A DNA stretch of 64,000 nucleotides, from contig JOAA01000030.1 in assembly GCA_000720375.1 (NCBI GenBank), positions 40,579 through 104,578 of the forward strand. Reading direction: 5' to 3'. Positions 35,124 through 43,643 of this stretch are shown piece by piece. A program made the position numbers and the translations under genes. Below the pieces are notes generated by a model, which saw only the letters and a program-made list of their open reading frames with translations, did not search any database and was not told the origin of the DNA. The DNA is from Rhodococcus rhodnii (GTDB taxonomy: Bacteria > Actinomycetota > Actinomycetes > Mycobacteriales > Pseudonocardiaceae). Positions within the stretch are counted from its first letter, which is position 1, and every line of letters starts with the position of its first letter.

Positions 35124-35587
35124 GACTTCTTCCTTGTCGCTGAGGGAGGTGGTGGGGCGTTGTCGAATGTCTTGGCCAGCCAGTCGAACACGTCCTGGGC
35201 TTCCCGGATCCGTCCGGCACGGACACTTCGGGCACCGAGCATCGCCAGCCCGTCGCGGGTGATCTCACCGAACGCCGCCAATGCGCTGATCTGCCGCAGG
35301 ACTACTCGTTCCCAGGCGTCCTGATCCACGCGGTAGAACGTGGTGCGCTCGCCTGGCTTGGTGCGCCGCGTGACGAAGCCCATCGTGGTCAGCACTCGCA
35401 TGTTGGTCGTCAAGGATGCGCGGCTCGCGCCGATGGCGTCACAGATCTGGCCGGCGGACTGCTCCGGGGGATCGCAGACCATCAGCCAGCCCAGGATCCG
35501 GCCGGCCATCGGCGGAACCCCGTCGGCGGCGAGGAACATGCTCACCCGTTCCACCCAGTCCAGCAGTTGGTCATGCTCACGAACCAT
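35120..35587 (-). CDS. GbsR/MarR-type transcriptional regulator
   Basis: 155 residues from the ATG at 35587; the open frame extends 12 codons further, but that would cover the operator. A winged helix is visible: ILGWLMVCDPPEQSAGQICD, recognition helix region ASRASLTTNMRVLTTMGFV, wing RRTKPGERTTFYRV. A C-terminal helix (EAQDVFDWLAKTF) would give dimerisation. It probably represses its own operon with the monooxygenase by binding the perfect palindrome 9 bp upstream of its start, with a small-molecule inducer that may be the monooxygenase substrate. Confidence 0.85.
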   Translation of the reverse strand: MVREHDQLLDWVERVSMFLAADGVPPMAGRILGWLMVCDPPEQSAGQICDAIGASRASLTTNMRVLTTMGFVTRRTKPGERTTFYRVDQDAWERVVLRQISALAAFGEITRDGLAMLGARSVRAGRIREAQDVFDWLAKTFDNAPPPPSATRKKS

Positions 35588-35595
35588 GCTATCTA

Positions 35596-35613
35596 TTTCA
35601 CAACATTGTGAAA
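35596..35613. promoter_or_regulatory. Operator palindrome of the MarR-monooxygenase operon
   Basis: TTTCACAA-CA-TTGTGAAA, two perfect 8-bp arms, lies just upstream of the regulator start in an AT-rich spot. Size and position fit an autoregulatory MarR-type operator. Confidence 0.7.
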
Positions 35614-35874
35614 CAGATGGCAAGCAATGGTCCTGGTCGGATCAACTGCCGCGCTGGCATCTGTCGTTTGATCTGTACCGGCTCGAGCGACACCTCGCCG
35701 CCGGCTCTCAAGGCAGGCAGGGCCTGCCTCACTCCAGCGTCGACCTAGGCGCCGATGTCTGGTTCGAGGACGCTGTCCAGGTTCTGCGCCGATTCGTGGC
35801 CCGCGTCACGCACCTGCACTGTCACACACATCGCGTTGGCGGCGTCTGGTGTGCGAACCGTCAAGGAGGACCTC

Positions 35875-36261
35875 ATGAACCTGATTCTGTGGATCATCGC
35901 TGGACTGCTTGCCGTTGCCTACTTGTTCGGTGGTGGCGGCAAACTGATCATTCCGAAGGAGCGGATTGCCGCCTTCGGGCCCAGTTCGAGGTGGGTCGAA
36001 GACTTCAGTGCGGGCAGCGTCAAGGCCATCGGAGCTCTCGAGGTCCTGGCGGCTGTGGGTCTGATCCTGCCGGCCGCCCTCGGCATCGCACCGGTTCTGG
36101 TGCCGCTTGCCGCTCTTGGTCTGGTGGTGATCATGCTGGGTGCGGCGTTCACCCGCATCCGGCGACGCGAGTTCAAATACTTGGTGGCGGACCTGGTCTA
36201 TCTCGCGCTCGCCGGCTTCGTGGCGTGGGGACGCCTCGGCCCGGAGTCCTTCACAGGTTGA
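35875..36261 (+). CDS. DoxX-family membrane protein
   Basis: 128 residues; ATG at 35875 has an excellent AAGGAGG 5 nt upstream. Four membrane helices are visible (near NLILWIIAGLLAVAYLF, IGALEVLAAVGLILPAA, IAPVLVPLAALGLVVIML, YLVADLVYLALAGFVAW), with the family feature GGGGKLI after the first. DoxX-like proteins are small inner-membrane proteins linked to redox or thiol stress; the function of this subgroup is not established. It is divergent from the MarR operon with 287 bp between the starts and may share its control. Confidence 0.8.
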   Translation: MNLILWIIAGLLAVAYLFGGGGKLIIPKERIAAFGPSSRWVEDFSAGSVKAIGALEVLAAVGLILPAALGIAPVLVPLAALGLVVIMLGAAFTRIRRREFKYLVADLVYLALAGFVAWGRLGPESFTG

Positions 36262-36329
36262 CAGGCGTGCGGTGTTCTGGATATCGCAGGAGAGGGGCCG
36301 TCGGGTAGTGGGACGCGACTCATGAGCAT

Positions 36330-36635
36330 CGGGCGCGGCGACAGGACCTGCTCTCGTGCCGCACCTGCCGGGCCGCGCCAGGCCCGACACTCTTGGTTTC
36401 GGCCTGCGCCAACAGCCTCGTGCGCAGCCTGAGCCGTCCGCTGATCAACAGACCGAACAGCGACGCGAGTGTCATCACCCCGAACCCGCCGAGTTGGATC
36501 AAGCCGAGGACGACCAATTCGCCGAACGTCGACCAGCAACGCCGAGCCGAACCCGAGCACCACCACCCGGGTCGGGTGCTGGACCTGCGCGAACAACCGC
36601 CGCCAGACCGAACGCGACCTCCCCGCCAACGTCAC
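36330..36635 (-). pseudogene. Remnant of a KtrB/TrkH-type potassium transporter
   Basis: An N-terminal piece (VWRRLFAQVQHPTRVVVLGF) is followed after a frameshift and internal deletion near 36515 by VLGLIQLGGFGVMTLASLFG and LRTRLLAQAETKS, sequences typical of the first pore repeats of KtrB. The rest of the transporter (over 300 residues) is missing. It lies back to back with the intact antiporter operon. Confidence 0.65.
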
Positions 36636-36798
36636 AACCTCTCAACTATGAGAACCGTCCAGCGGTCGCACGTCGATCACTAACCACGCACAGGCACAAG
36701 CGGTAAGTGTGCGGGTCGTCCCGTTCGTCCGGTTTGCTCTCGATCGATTTTTGCGGCATGTTTACGCGCGGCGCGCCGGGAAGTCTGGTCGGCACTTC

Positions 36799-36817
36799 AC
36801 TCCACGGGGAGTGGAGT
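36799..36817. promoter_or_regulatory. Inverted repeat upstream of the antiporter operon
   Basis: ACTCCAC-GGGGA-GTGGAGT, perfect 7-bp arms, lies 22 bp before the start codon and just before the GAGGAGGAG ribosome site. It could be an operator or a leader hairpin. Confidence 0.45.
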
Positions 36818-36839
36818 TCGACGAGGAGGAGACTTCCGC

Positions 36840-38048
36840 GTGGCGCTGGTGCTGGCGTTCGGCCTGGTGTTGCTGATCAGCGTGTCACTGTCCGGTGTGG
36901 CCGCAAGGACGGTGTTGTCCACTGCCCTGATGTTCCTGGTTGCCGGGGCGTTGATGGGGCAGGGCGGGTTCGGGCTCGTCGACATCCAGCCGTCTGGTCC
37001 GCTGGTGACCGGGCTGGCCGATATCGCCCTGTTCACGGTGTTGTTCACCGACGGGCAGCGGGCCAGTCTGCCCGCTCTGAAGGAAGGCTGGCGGCTCTCC
37101 GGCCGCGCGCTCGGCCTGGCCATGCCACTGACCATGGCCGGCATCGCGGTGCCCGCGCATTTCCTGGCTGGGCTGGACTGGCCGACCGCCTTGTTGCTCG
37201 GCGCGATCCTCTCGCCGACGGACCCGGTCTTCGCCTCGGCCATCGTCGGCCGCGACGACGTGCCGTTGCGACTGCGTCGTCTGCTCAATGTGGAATCGGG
37301 ACTCAACGACGGCCTCGCTCTGCCGTTCGTGCTGATCTTTCTGGCCACCGCGAAAGGACAGGAGTCCGATCTCGGTACGGTCGCGGTGGAACTGGCTCTG
37401 GGGCTGGCTTTCGGGGTCGCGATTCCCGCTGCGGTCGCCTTGGCCTGGCGGTTGAAGATTCTCACCGCGGAGCCCCGGCTACAGGCGCTCGGACCGTTGG
37501 CGATCGGCGTCGCACTGTTCGCAACGTGCCATCTGACCCACGCGAACCCGTACCTGGCAGCGTTCATCGCCGGGTCCACTTTGGCCACACTCGATCGCAC
37601 CGCGGCTCACCACTTCGAGCCACTCGGCGACCTGCTGTCCGAGCTCACCAAGTTCGGCGCGCTGCTGGTCTTCGGCGCGCTGATCACACCGGAACGGATC
37701 TCGCATCTGAGCCTCGGGGACTGGGCGGTGGCTGTGTTGGCGATCTTGCTCGTGCGTCCGGCGACGATGATGCTCTCGCTGCTGCGCACGCCCCTGCCGA
37801 GACGAGAACGCACCGCCGCGGCGTGGTTCGGGCCCAAGGGGTTCGCGTCCGTGGTTTACGGCCTGCTCGCGCTGCAGGCGGGCATCCCGGCGGGAGAACA
37901 CGTCTTCGATCTGGTCGCCATCACCATCGCGCTGTCAATCGTGCTGCATTCCTCCACCGATGTCCCGGTCGCCAAGGCGCTGCGCGTCGAACCACCGGAC
38001 AACCTGCCCACCGGCACACATCACGACGAGGACAGGAAACCAGCATGA
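36840..38048 (+). CDS. Cation/proton antiporter (NhaP/CPA1 type)
   Basis: 402 residues, GTG start with GAGGAGGAG about 10 nt upstream. About eleven hydrophobic helices. The ion-binding motifs of the family are present: GAILSPTDPVFASA (Thr-Asp-Pro, near 120) and NVESGLNDGLALPF (Asn-Asp, near 150). It should exchange Na+ or K+ for H+ across the membrane. There is no long C-terminal cytoplasmic domain; instead, a separate CBS protein is encoded 27 bp downstream, which may serve as a nucleotide-sensing partner. The frame is complete. The neighbours (dead potassium transporter, SLC13-type permease) fit a role in ion balance. Confidence 0.88.
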   Translation: MALVLAFGLVLLISVSLSGVAARTVLSTALMFLVAGALMGQGGFGLVDIQPSGPLVTGLADIALFTVLFTDGQRASLPALKEGWRLSGRALGLAMPLTMAGIAVPAHFLAGLDWPTALLLGAILSPTDPVFASAIVGRDDVPLRLRRLLNVESGLNDGLALPFVLIFLATAKGQESDLGTVAVELALGLAFGVAIPAAVALAWRLKILTAEPRLQALGPLAIGVALFATCHLTHANPYLAAFIAGSTLATLDRTAAHHFEPLGDLLSELTKFGALLVFGALITPERISHLSLGDWAVAVLAILLVRPATMMLSLLRTPLPRRERTAAAWFGPKGFASVVYGLLALQAGIPAGEHVFDLVAITIALSIVLHSSTDVPVAKALRVEPPDNLPTGTHHDEDRKPA

Positions 38049-38075
38049 GCCACCAGTCAGTCGTACGCTGGATGT

Positions 38076-38519
38076 GTGCAAGCACGAGCCATGGCCGAGG
38101 AATACCCGGTCACCAGCTTGGACACCGACGCCCTGGAAGCTGTCCGGCTGCTGGGCGAGCACCGCATGCCCGGCCTGGTCGTGACCGACAAGGACGGTCG
38201 GCCTCACTCGGTCTTGGGTGCCTCGCAGGTGGTCCGGTTTCTGGTGCCGCGCTATGTGCAGGACGATCCGGCGCTGGCCGGTGTCATCGACGAACAGTTC
38301 GCCGACAAGGTGGCCGAGAAGCTGGCCGGTCATACGGTGCGCGAACTTTTGCCCGAGGACCGGCCGGAGTTGGCTGTGGCGGAGGCGGACGACACGATCA
38401 TCGAGGTGGCCGCCGTGATGGCACGGGTGCGCTGCCCGCTGGTCGCCGTGGTCGAGCACGACACGATCATTGGCGTGATCACCGCGTCCCGGCTGCTGGA
38501 GCACGCCCTGCCACGCTAA
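38076..38519 (+). CDS. CBS-domain pair protein
   Basis: 147 residues. Two CBS motifs: [18 protein letters not shown] with [13 protein letters not shown], and [18 protein letters not shown] with [17 protein letters not shown]. Between them is a helical insert ([17 protein letters not shown]) characteristic of the CBS proteins paired with actinobacterial ArsB/NhaD-like permeases. It probably binds adenosine nucleotides and tunes the permease or antiporter beside it. The GTG at 38076 gives the family-typical start; an ATG five codons later is the alternative. The Shine-Dalgarno sequence is weak, which suggests coupling to the upstream gene. Confidence 0.82.
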   Translation: MQARAMAEEYPVTSLDTDALEAVRLLGEHRMPGLVVTDKDGRPHSVLGASQVVRFLVPRYVQDDPALAGVIDEQFADKVAEKLAGHTVRELLPEDRPELAVAEADDTIIEVAAVMARVRCPLVAVVEHDTIIGVITASRLLEHALPR

Positions 38520-38529
38520 AGGCCGCCCG

Positions 38530-39819
38530 ATGATGGCGGTCGCGGTCACCGTGTTCGTGGTGGCCTACATCCTGATCGCAACCGAGAAGGTCCATCGGCT
38601 GCTCGCCGCACTCGGCGGCGCGGCCGTCTTGCTGGCCATTGGCGTGGTGGGCTCAGAGGAAGCGTTCTACTCGCACGAGACCGGCATCGACTGGGATGTC
38701 ATCTTCCTGCTGCTCGGGATGATGATCATCGTCGGGGTGCTGCGCAAGACCGGCGTGTTCGAGTATGTCGCCATCTGGGCGACCAAACGCGCGGGCGGCT
38801 CGCCGTTGCGGGTGATGATCCTGTTGGTTCTGATCACGGCTGTCGCGTCGGCGTTCCTGGACAATGTCACCACTGTGCTGCTGATCGCGCCGGTCACGCT
38901 GCTGGTGTGTGAGCGCCTCGGGGTCAACCCTGTCCCGTTTCTGATCGCCGAGGTGCTGTCGTCCAACATTGGCGGCGCGGCCACGCTGATCGGTGACCCG
39001 CCGAACATCATCATCGCCAGCCGGGCAGGGTTGTCGTTCAACGACTTCCTGGTTCACATGGCACCGATCATCGTCGTCGAGCTGATCGTGTTCACGTTGA
39101 TCTTGCCGCTGTTGTTCCGTGGCTCGTTCACTGCCGATCCAGAGCGGATCGCCGGGGTGATGGCGCTCAACGAGCGCGAGGCCATCCGCGATTCCCGGTT
39201 GCTGATCAAATGTGGCCTCGTGCTGTTGGGCGTGTTCGCCGGTTTCATCGGCCACTCCGCGTTCCACATTGAACCGTCCATTGTGGCCCTGCTTGGTGCC
39301 GGCGTGCTGGTGCTGATCTCCGGTCTGCGGCCACGGGACTACATGGCCAGTGTGGAATGGGAGACCCTGCTGTTCTTCGCGGGCCTGTTCATCATGGTCG
39401 GGGCGTTGGTCACGACCGGTGTGATCGCCGACCTCGCTGGTCTGGCCACCGATGCCACCGGCGGCGATGCCCTTGTCGCTGTGATGCTGATTCTCGGTGT
39501 GTCCGCGGTCTTGTCGGGCTTGGTGGACAACATTCCTTACGTGGCAACCATGAGCCCACTCGTGCAGCAACTCGCGGCCGGCATTTCGAACCCGGTGCAG
39601 GCTCAGGCGCTGTGGTGGTCGCTGGCTCTCGGAGCCGACCTCGGCGGCAACATGACCGCGGTCGGCGCCAGCGCCAACGTCGTCGTGCTGGGCATCGCCC
39701 GACGTGCCGAAACACCGATCAGCTTCTGGGAGTTCACCAAGAAAGGCTCGATAGTCACGGTCATCACCATCGTGATCGCCGCGCCGTATCTCTGGCTGCG
39801 CTACTTCGTCTGGGCGTGA
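38530..39819 (+). CDS. ArsB/NhaD-like (SLC13/IT superfamily) permease
   Basis: 429 residues, starting 10 bp after the CBS gene. About eleven membrane helices. Two inverted-repeat signatures of the ion-transporter superfamily are clear: [20 protein letters not shown] with [20 protein letters not shown], and [16 protein letters not shown] with [20 protein letters not shown]. These include the DN and GDPPN-type motifs that bind the substrate and a cation. The substrate cannot be told from sequence: arsenite, Na+/H+ or a carboxylate are all possible. The absence of ars genes makes sodium or an organic anion more likely. It shares an operon with the antiporter and CBS protein. Confidence 0.85.
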   Translation: MMAVAVTVFVVAYILIATEKVHRLLAALGGAAVLLAIGVVGSEEAFYSHETGIDWDVIFLLLGMMIIVGVLRKTGVFEYVAIWATKRAGGSPLRVMILLVLITAVASAFLDNVTTVLLIAPVTLLVCERLGVNPVPFLIAEVLSSNIGGAATLIGDPPNIIIASRAGLSFNDFLVHMAPIIVVELIVFTLILPLLFRGSFTADPERIAGVMALNEREAIRDSRLLIKCGLVLLGVFAGFIGHSAFHIEPSIVALLGAGVLVLISGLRPRDYMASVEWETLLFFAGLFIMVGALVTTGVIADLAGLATDATGGDALVAVMLILGVSAVLSGLVDNIPYVATMSPLVQQLAAGISNPVQAQALWWSLALGADLGGNMTAVGASANVVVLGIARRAETPISFWEFTKKGSIVTVITIVIAAPYLWLRYFVWA

Positions 39820-39868
39820 GCTACGCTGTGACCACGGTCACCGAAGCCCGCACGAAATGGCCAGTGTC

Positions 39869-39964
39869 ATGTCCGAAGTCCTCTATGCGCTCATCCTGAT
39901 CGTTGCGTTCCTGCTCGTCGCCGGAGTGATCCGGTTCCTCGGCAGGAACGGGCGTGCCGGTTAG
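39869..39964 (+). CDS. 31-residue single-helix membrane miniprotein
   Basis: From the ATG at 39869 the frame encodes MSEVLYALILIVAFLLVAGV followed by a short basic end and TAG. It is one transmembrane helix flanked by an acidic start and an Arg-rich tail. An in-frame ATG at 39857 would add four residues. It lies 49 bp after the permease and before a terminator, so it is co-transcribed. Small subunits of this kind stabilise some transporters. No family is recognised. Confidence 0.5.
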   Translation: MSEVLYALILIVAFLLVAGVIRFLGRNGRAG

Positions 39965-40000
39965 AACTGGCAGCGCGCAGTTTGCTTGACACCCCAGCGG

Positions 40001-40024
40001 CCGCAGTCCGGCTGCGGGCGTTTT
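40001..40024 (+). terminator. Intrinsic terminator of the antiporter-permease operon
   Basis: CCGCAG-TCCGG-CTGCGG hairpin followed by GCG and TTTT, 36 bp after the miniprotein stop. Confidence 0.6.
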
Positions 40025-40622
40025 CGACTCGATCTTTGCCAACGCCTGCATTGGAAGACCTGCGTCGACCTGCTACGCCATGAGCGGGACACTGACGAGC
40101 GTGGGCTGGACGTGGCCCGCGACACCCTCATGTCGGCCCCAGCTGTCACGAATCTACCGGCCGGACTCGTTCTCGCCCACTGTCGCGTCACCCCCCGACG
40201 CGACTCGTACAACCGATTCACACTCCATCCAGCGGGTGAATATCGAGAAGGTCAAGACCGTCCACATCGATGCATTATTTCGCATGCCAGTACACATTCT
40301 TTCATTTGAACATGTTGATTCATTGTTCGGATACGAACATCGGCCGATCCATTGCCCCGTATGACCGATGACAGTCATTGCCGGATGTGTTTAGGCTGAG
40401 CTTCGTCAGTCATGACTGGCCATCTGAAGGGGGATCAGAGAACAGGCCTCCCTGCTCTCGCGCAGCGGTATTGAGCGGCGGTATTGAGCGGCGGGATGGT
40501 GACCGCACTGACCATCGCGATTCCCGCGCAGGTGTCGTCGCGATCGTCCCGGAAGCGCGCCGGCAAGTGCCCGACGACCCTCCTTTGACGAGATCCACAT
40601 TTTCCCGATCGGTTAGGTGGAC
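40025..40622. other. Intergenic region with one palindrome
   Basis: No gene is supportable in about 600 bp. TGTTCG-GATA-CGAACA (40324-40339) is a perfect 6-bp inverted repeat in an AT-richer stretch and may be an operator for the secreted protein downstream. Confidence 0.4.
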
Positions 40623-41273
40623 ATGCGCTTACGAACTCGTATCACCCTGCTTTGCTGCACTGTGATCGCCGCCGTCTCCGGCCTCACGGTGCCTGCCCAG
40701 GCCGCGCCCGTCGTGCTCGCCCAGGGCTATCACGACGCGATCGACGTCCAGTACAACGGCGGCAGGCTCGAACTGTGGGTACTGGACAACTCGGTCTCGC
40801 CGCCGCTAGTCCGCGACCCGGCGAACGTGGTGTTCCAGGTCAAGCCGTCAGCACAAGCCGCCGTGCCGAACCGGCCGGAATTCGCTTTTCTCGGTTCGCC
40901 GGGCGCCCCCGTGTGGATCCTGCCGCAGACCGAGAATCAGGATCTGCTGTGGCCGACCATCACCACCTGGCACGTGCCCGCTGGCGTGTTCCGGAACGAC
41001 CAGCTGACCGTGCGGTTGCTGAATGTCCAGGGACCGAACGGGTTCAGCATGTTCACCACCCGCCTCGGTTCGGTCAGTGTGCACTACGACAGCGAAGACG
41101 GGCTGCCGGACTCGTTGACACTCGGACTGACGCGCTTGCACGCCGCCTGGGCCTTCGAAGCCACCGGTACGTACACGCTGACCTTCGAGGTGGCCGGGAC
41201 CCGGGCGAGCGACGGCGCGCTGCTGTTCTCGAACCCGGTCCAGTACCACTTCGTTGTCGGCGGCCTGTCCTGA
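40623..41273 (+). CDS. Secreted choice-of-anchor M domain protein
   Basis: 216 residues from the ATG at 40623, which follows AGGTGG; an in-frame GTG lies two codons earlier. A signal peptide ends VPAQA-AP (about residue 28). The mature part matches the actinobacterial surface-anchored (choice-of-anchor M) domain: LAQGYHDAIDVQYNGGRLEL at the start, PEFAFLGSPGAPVWILPQTE in the middle, and HAAWAFEATGTYTLTFEVAG near the end. No LPXTG or membrane anchor follows, so it is free or bound by others. Members are often encoded beside metal ABC transporters. The zinc-related island begins about 600 bp downstream, in line with that, but no transporter gene is adjacent. Confidence 0.85.
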   Translation: MRLRTRITLLCCTVIAAVSGLTVPAQAAPVVLAQGYHDAIDVQYNGGRLELWVLDNSVSPPLVRDPANVVFQVKPSAQAAVPNRPEFAFLGSPGAPVWILPQTENQDLLWPTITTWHVPAGVFRNDQLTVRLLNVQGPNGFSMFTTRLGSVSVHYDSEDGLPDSLTLGLTRLHAAWAFEATGTYTLTFEVAGTRASDGALLFSNPVQYHFVVGGLS

Positions 41274-41294
41274 CGAGACGGCTTTCCGGCGAGC

Positions 41295-41322
41295 CAGGAC
41301 GGCGATCACGGTCGCCGTCCTG
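41295..41322 (+). terminator. Terminator hairpin after the choice-of-anchor gene
   Basis: An 11-bp perfect stem, CAGGACGGCGA and TCGCCGTCCTG with a 6-base loop, begins 22 bp after the stop codon. The T tract is poor, as is usual in high-GC actinobacteria. Confidence 0.65.
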
Positions 41323-41550
41323 TTCGAAGCCCGTGTTCGGCAATGTCCGCAAAGTGCCCGACACGGACGTGGTGATCAGCAACGGAGTCGTCCTGTCTGC
41401 GACGGTCATCTTCGCTGCGTCCTTGGCATCACCGGACTCGACCAACTGCGAACCCTTCCTCAAGGACGGCGTGGATGATGTCGCGTTCGGTGAGTTTTCG
41501 CGGACGCCCGCCGGCGCGCCGGGGAGCGGTCATGTTCGAGGAGTCGCCAG

Positions 41551-41733
41551 GTGCGGGCGGCGTCGGCACTGATCGTCACCGACGAACCCACCGCACAACT
41601 CGAGCCGACCATCGCAGCCGGAGTCACCGACGCGATGCGGGCCGTCGTGGACTCCGGCTGCGCGCTCACGGTGGTCAGTCACGACGTGGCCAGACTGCGC
41701 GGCCCGTCCGACCGGACCTTTCCGCTTAGCTGA
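41551..41733 (+). pseudogene. C-terminal fragment of an ABC transporter ATPase
   Basis: SALIVTDEPTAQLEPTIAAG is a Walker B with D-loop, and LTVVSHDVARL is the H-loop. The Walker A and signature motifs are absent upstream, so only the last 60 residues of an ABC ATPase remain. Confidence 0.6.
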
Positions 41734-41895
41734 GGCCGATCCGTGACATCGGCGGGCTGTCTGACCGCCCTCCACATCCGGCCCCGCAACGCATCCCGCT
41801 CGACCCCGGACTCATTTCAGCACAGCTGGTTTCACCCATGACGCATGGCACTGACCTGACCCGGATCGGTCACTTAGGACACACCGCAGTACGTG

Positions 41896-42318
41896 TCAGT
41901 TGGTTCGCGCGTCGTCGGACCCTGTGGTGTGGAAGCGTAGCCGGGCAGGGAGTGTGGTGATGGACAGTACGGGATCGTCCAGCCAGCGCCGCACGGTTTC
42001 TATGTCGTCCTGTGTGGTCAACGGTCCGATCCACCATGCCGGTCCGCTCGGTGTCCGGTCGGGCAAACATGGCTGTACCACCAGCAATGTGCCGGTACAC
42101 GGCTCGCCGCTGCGGATGGCCAGGGCGTGGCAACTGAGGCGCCCGAGCATGCAGCCGGCAGAGATCAGTACTCCATACCGATGTCGGCGGACGGGATCAC
42201 GAAATCCGCGCACAGCGGCTTGCCCGTGGTCGTGTCCGCAGCGTGGGCCGTGGCAGACGAACGCGGTGAATCCGCGTTCCCCGCCATGCTGGCGTCCTCG
42301 ATCTTGTCCGCGTCGCAT
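41896..42318 (-). CDS. Ferredoxin-like (2Fe-2S, thioredoxin-fold) protein
   Basis: 140 residues from the ATG at 42318 with GGAGG 8 nt upstream. Cysteines are arranged as CHGPRCG (near 27) and AGCMLGRLSC (near 60), with others in EPCTG and VQPC. The C-terminal half (LLVVQPCLPDRT, AWWIGPLTTQDDIETVRRWL) follows the thioredoxin-like ferredoxin pattern found in small actinobacterial proteins encoded in zinc-controlled clusters. It probably binds an Fe-S cluster or zinc. The N-terminus is His/Arg-rich. It faces a CobW fragment and the zinc-free ribosomal operon. The exact family is uncertain. Confidence 0.6.
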   Translation of the reverse strand: MRRGQDRGRQHGGERGFTAFVCHGPRCGHDHGQAAVRGFRDPVRRHRYGVLISAGCMLGRLSCHALAIRSGEPCTGTLLVVQPCLPDRTPSGPAWWIGPLTTQDDIETVRRWLDDPVLSITTLPARLRFHTTGSDDARTN

Positions 42319-42358
42319 GTTCCTGCCCTCCTGACAGGTCAAGGCGCTGCATGTCTCG

Positions 42359-42565
42359 GTGGTGCTCGAAGCCGCTCTGTCGCAGGAGTTGGTGTTCATC
42401 GGCGTGGACCTCGACCTCGGCGAGCCGCGCCGCCGCCTGGATCCGGCGTTGTTGACCGACGAGGAGTTCGCGGCCGGTCCGGAGTACTGGCGCACCCTGG
42501 AGGATCCGTTGCCGGTGTGGGACACCGACGAACTGCACGAGCACGCTTCATCTTTTCCGCGCTGA
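42359..42565 (+). pseudogene. C-terminal fragment of a CobW-family metallochaperone
   Basis: SQELVFIGVDLDLGEPRRRL, then ALLTDEEFAAGPEYW and DPLPVW match the last 60 residues of CobW C-terminal domains. The same end occurs in the intact gene at 44580-44730 ([16 protein letters not shown]). The GTPase part is missing. Confidence 0.7.
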
Positions 42566-42603
42566 CCACACCGACTGCGGCGCAGTGGCTGGAGCGTGAG
42601 CGC

Positions 42604-42640
42604 GCTGCAGGCTCGTCGGGCAGCCCAACGAGCCTGCAGC
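42604..42640. terminator. Bidirectional terminator between the CobW fragment and rpsR
   Basis: A 13-bp perfect stem (GCTGCAGGCTCGT at 42604-42616, ACGAGCCTGCAGC at 42628-42640) with an 11-base loop lies between two converging genes. Confidence 0.85.
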
Positions 42641-42648
42641 CAGGTTGG

Positions 42649-42882
42649 TCAGCGGCTCTTGCTCGCGTAGGGAAGCAGTGCCATCTCGCGGGCGTTCTTG
42701 ATGGCGGTGGCGACTTGGCGCTGCTGCTGTGGTGTCAGGCCGGTGACCCGGCGGGAGCGGATCTTGCCGCGGTCGGAGATGAACTTCCGCAGCAGAGCAG
42801 CGTCTTTCCAGTCCACAGTGGTCACTCCCTCCTGCTTGAGCAGGTTGACGCGGCGTTTCGGGACGCGTACCGGTTTGGGCAA
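42649..42882 (-). CDS. rpsR: Ribosomal protein bS18, zinc-independent paralogue
   Basis: 77 residues. The family sequence is clear: [21 protein letters not shown], then [20 protein letters not shown]. There are no cysteines, so no zinc is needed. The start is a rare TTG at 42882, chosen because AGGAGG ends 6 nt before it and no ATG or GTG gives the family N-terminus ([10 protein letters not shown]). That AGGAGG overlaps the stop codon of rpsN. Last gene of the rpmB-rpmG-rpsN-rpsR operon. Confidence 0.95.
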   Translation of the reverse strand: MPKPVRVPKRRVNLLKQEGVTTVDWKDAALLRKFISDRGKIRSRRVTGLTPQQQRQVATAIKNAREMALLPYASKSR

Positions 42883-42891
42883 GATTTCCTC

Positions 42892-43188
42892 CTACCAGCT
42901 CGATTTGCTTACGCCAGGCAGCTCGCCGCGGTGTGCCATCTCCCGCAGGCGGATGCGGGACAGGCCGAACGCGCGGAACACCGCACGAGGCCGGCCGTCG
43001 ACGACGTCGCGGTTGCGCAACCGAGTAGGACTGGCGTCACGGGGAAGCGCCTGCAACGCCCGCTGGGCCTCGGCGCGCCGCTGCGGATCGGTGCGAACGA
43101 TCTCCTTGAGCTCCGCCCGCCGTTCGGCGTAGCGGGCGACGACCTCCCGGCGCTGCCGGTCGCGGGCGATCTTGGACCGCTTGGCCAT
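42892..43188 (-). CDS. rpsN: Ribosomal protein uS14, zinc-independent paralogue
   Basis: 98 residues from the ATG at 43188, overlapping the rpmG stop (ATGA). [19 protein letters not shown] at the start and [20 protein letters not shown] near the end identify S14. The long form of about 100 residues without the four zinc-binding Cys is the type made when zinc is scarce. In the ribosome it sits in the small-subunit head. Confidence 0.96.
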   Translation of the reverse strand: MAKRSKIARDRQRREVVARYAERRAELKEIVRTDPQRRAEAQRALQALPRDASPTRLRNRDVVDGRPRAVFRAFGLSRIRLREMAHRGELPGVSKSSW

Positions 43189-43355
43189 CAGCGGTCCTCC
43201 CGGAACTCGACGTGGCGGCGTGCGACCGGGTCGTACTTGCGTAGCACCAGGCGGTCGGGGTCGTTGCGGCGGTTCTTGCGGGTGACGTAGGTGTAGCCGG
43301 TGCCCGCGGTGGAGCGGAGCTTGATGATCGGCCGCGCGTCGTTGCCCTTGGCCAT
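43188..43355 (-). CDS. rpmG: Ribosomal protein bL33, zinc-independent paralogue
   Basis: 55 residues. [20 protein letters not shown] and [20 protein letters not shown] are the L33 pattern. The Cys pairs of the zinc form are replaced, e.g. by LRKYD. It overlaps both neighbours by ATGA. Confidence 0.96.
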   Translation of the reverse strand: MAKGNDARPIIKLRSTAGTGYTYVTRKNRRNDPDRLVLRKYDPVARRHVEFREDR

Positions 43356-43594
43356 CAGACTTTCTCCCCACGTGCTCGCAGGTCGGCGACTACGGACTCG
43401 ATGCCCCGGCGGTCGATGGTCTTGATGCCCTTTGTGGACACGTTCAGCACGACGTAACGGCCTTCGGAAGGCAGCCAGTACCGGCGGCGCTGAGTGTTGG
43501 GCAGCCACCGGCGGGACGTGCGCCGGTGGGAGTGTGAGACCTGTTTGCCGAAGCCGGGTTTGCGCCCGGTCACCTGGCAGTGCCGTGCTGACAT
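43355..43594 (-). CDS. rpmB: Ribosomal protein bL28, zinc-independent paralogue
   Basis: 79 residues. [20 protein letters not shown] and [20 protein letters not shown] identify L28. One Cys (near 6) remains, so the four-Cys zinc site is not complete. It is the first gene of the minus-strand operon; its start is 17 bp from the Zur-type palindrome, which should switch the operon on only when zinc is low. Confidence 0.96.
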   Translation of the reverse strand: MSARHCQVTGRKPGFGKQVSHSHRRTSRRWLPNTQRRRYWLPSEGRYVVLNVSTKGIKTIDRRGIESVVADLRARGEKV

Positions 43595-43610
43595 GCGACC
43601 TCCACTATTT

Positions 43611-43629
43611 GTAACGATAATCGTTTCCG
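43611..43629. promoter_or_regulatory. Zur-type box in the divergent ribosomal promoter region
   Basis: AACGATAATCGTT (43613-43625) is a perfect palindrome around one central base. On the minus strand the longer word GGAAACGATTATCGTTAC resembles the actinobacterial Zur consensus (TGAAAACGATTTTCA). It lies between the starts of rpmB and the CobW-like gene, 50 bp apart, so one site can repress both. Confidence 0.75.
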
Positions 43630-43643
43630 TTAGGGTAGGCCAT

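Noticed and set aside
40324..40339. Palindrome TGTTCG-GATA-CGAACA as a LexA (SOS) box
   Set aside because: The actinobacterial LexA box has GAAC before GTTC around a 4-base centre; here the order is reversed.
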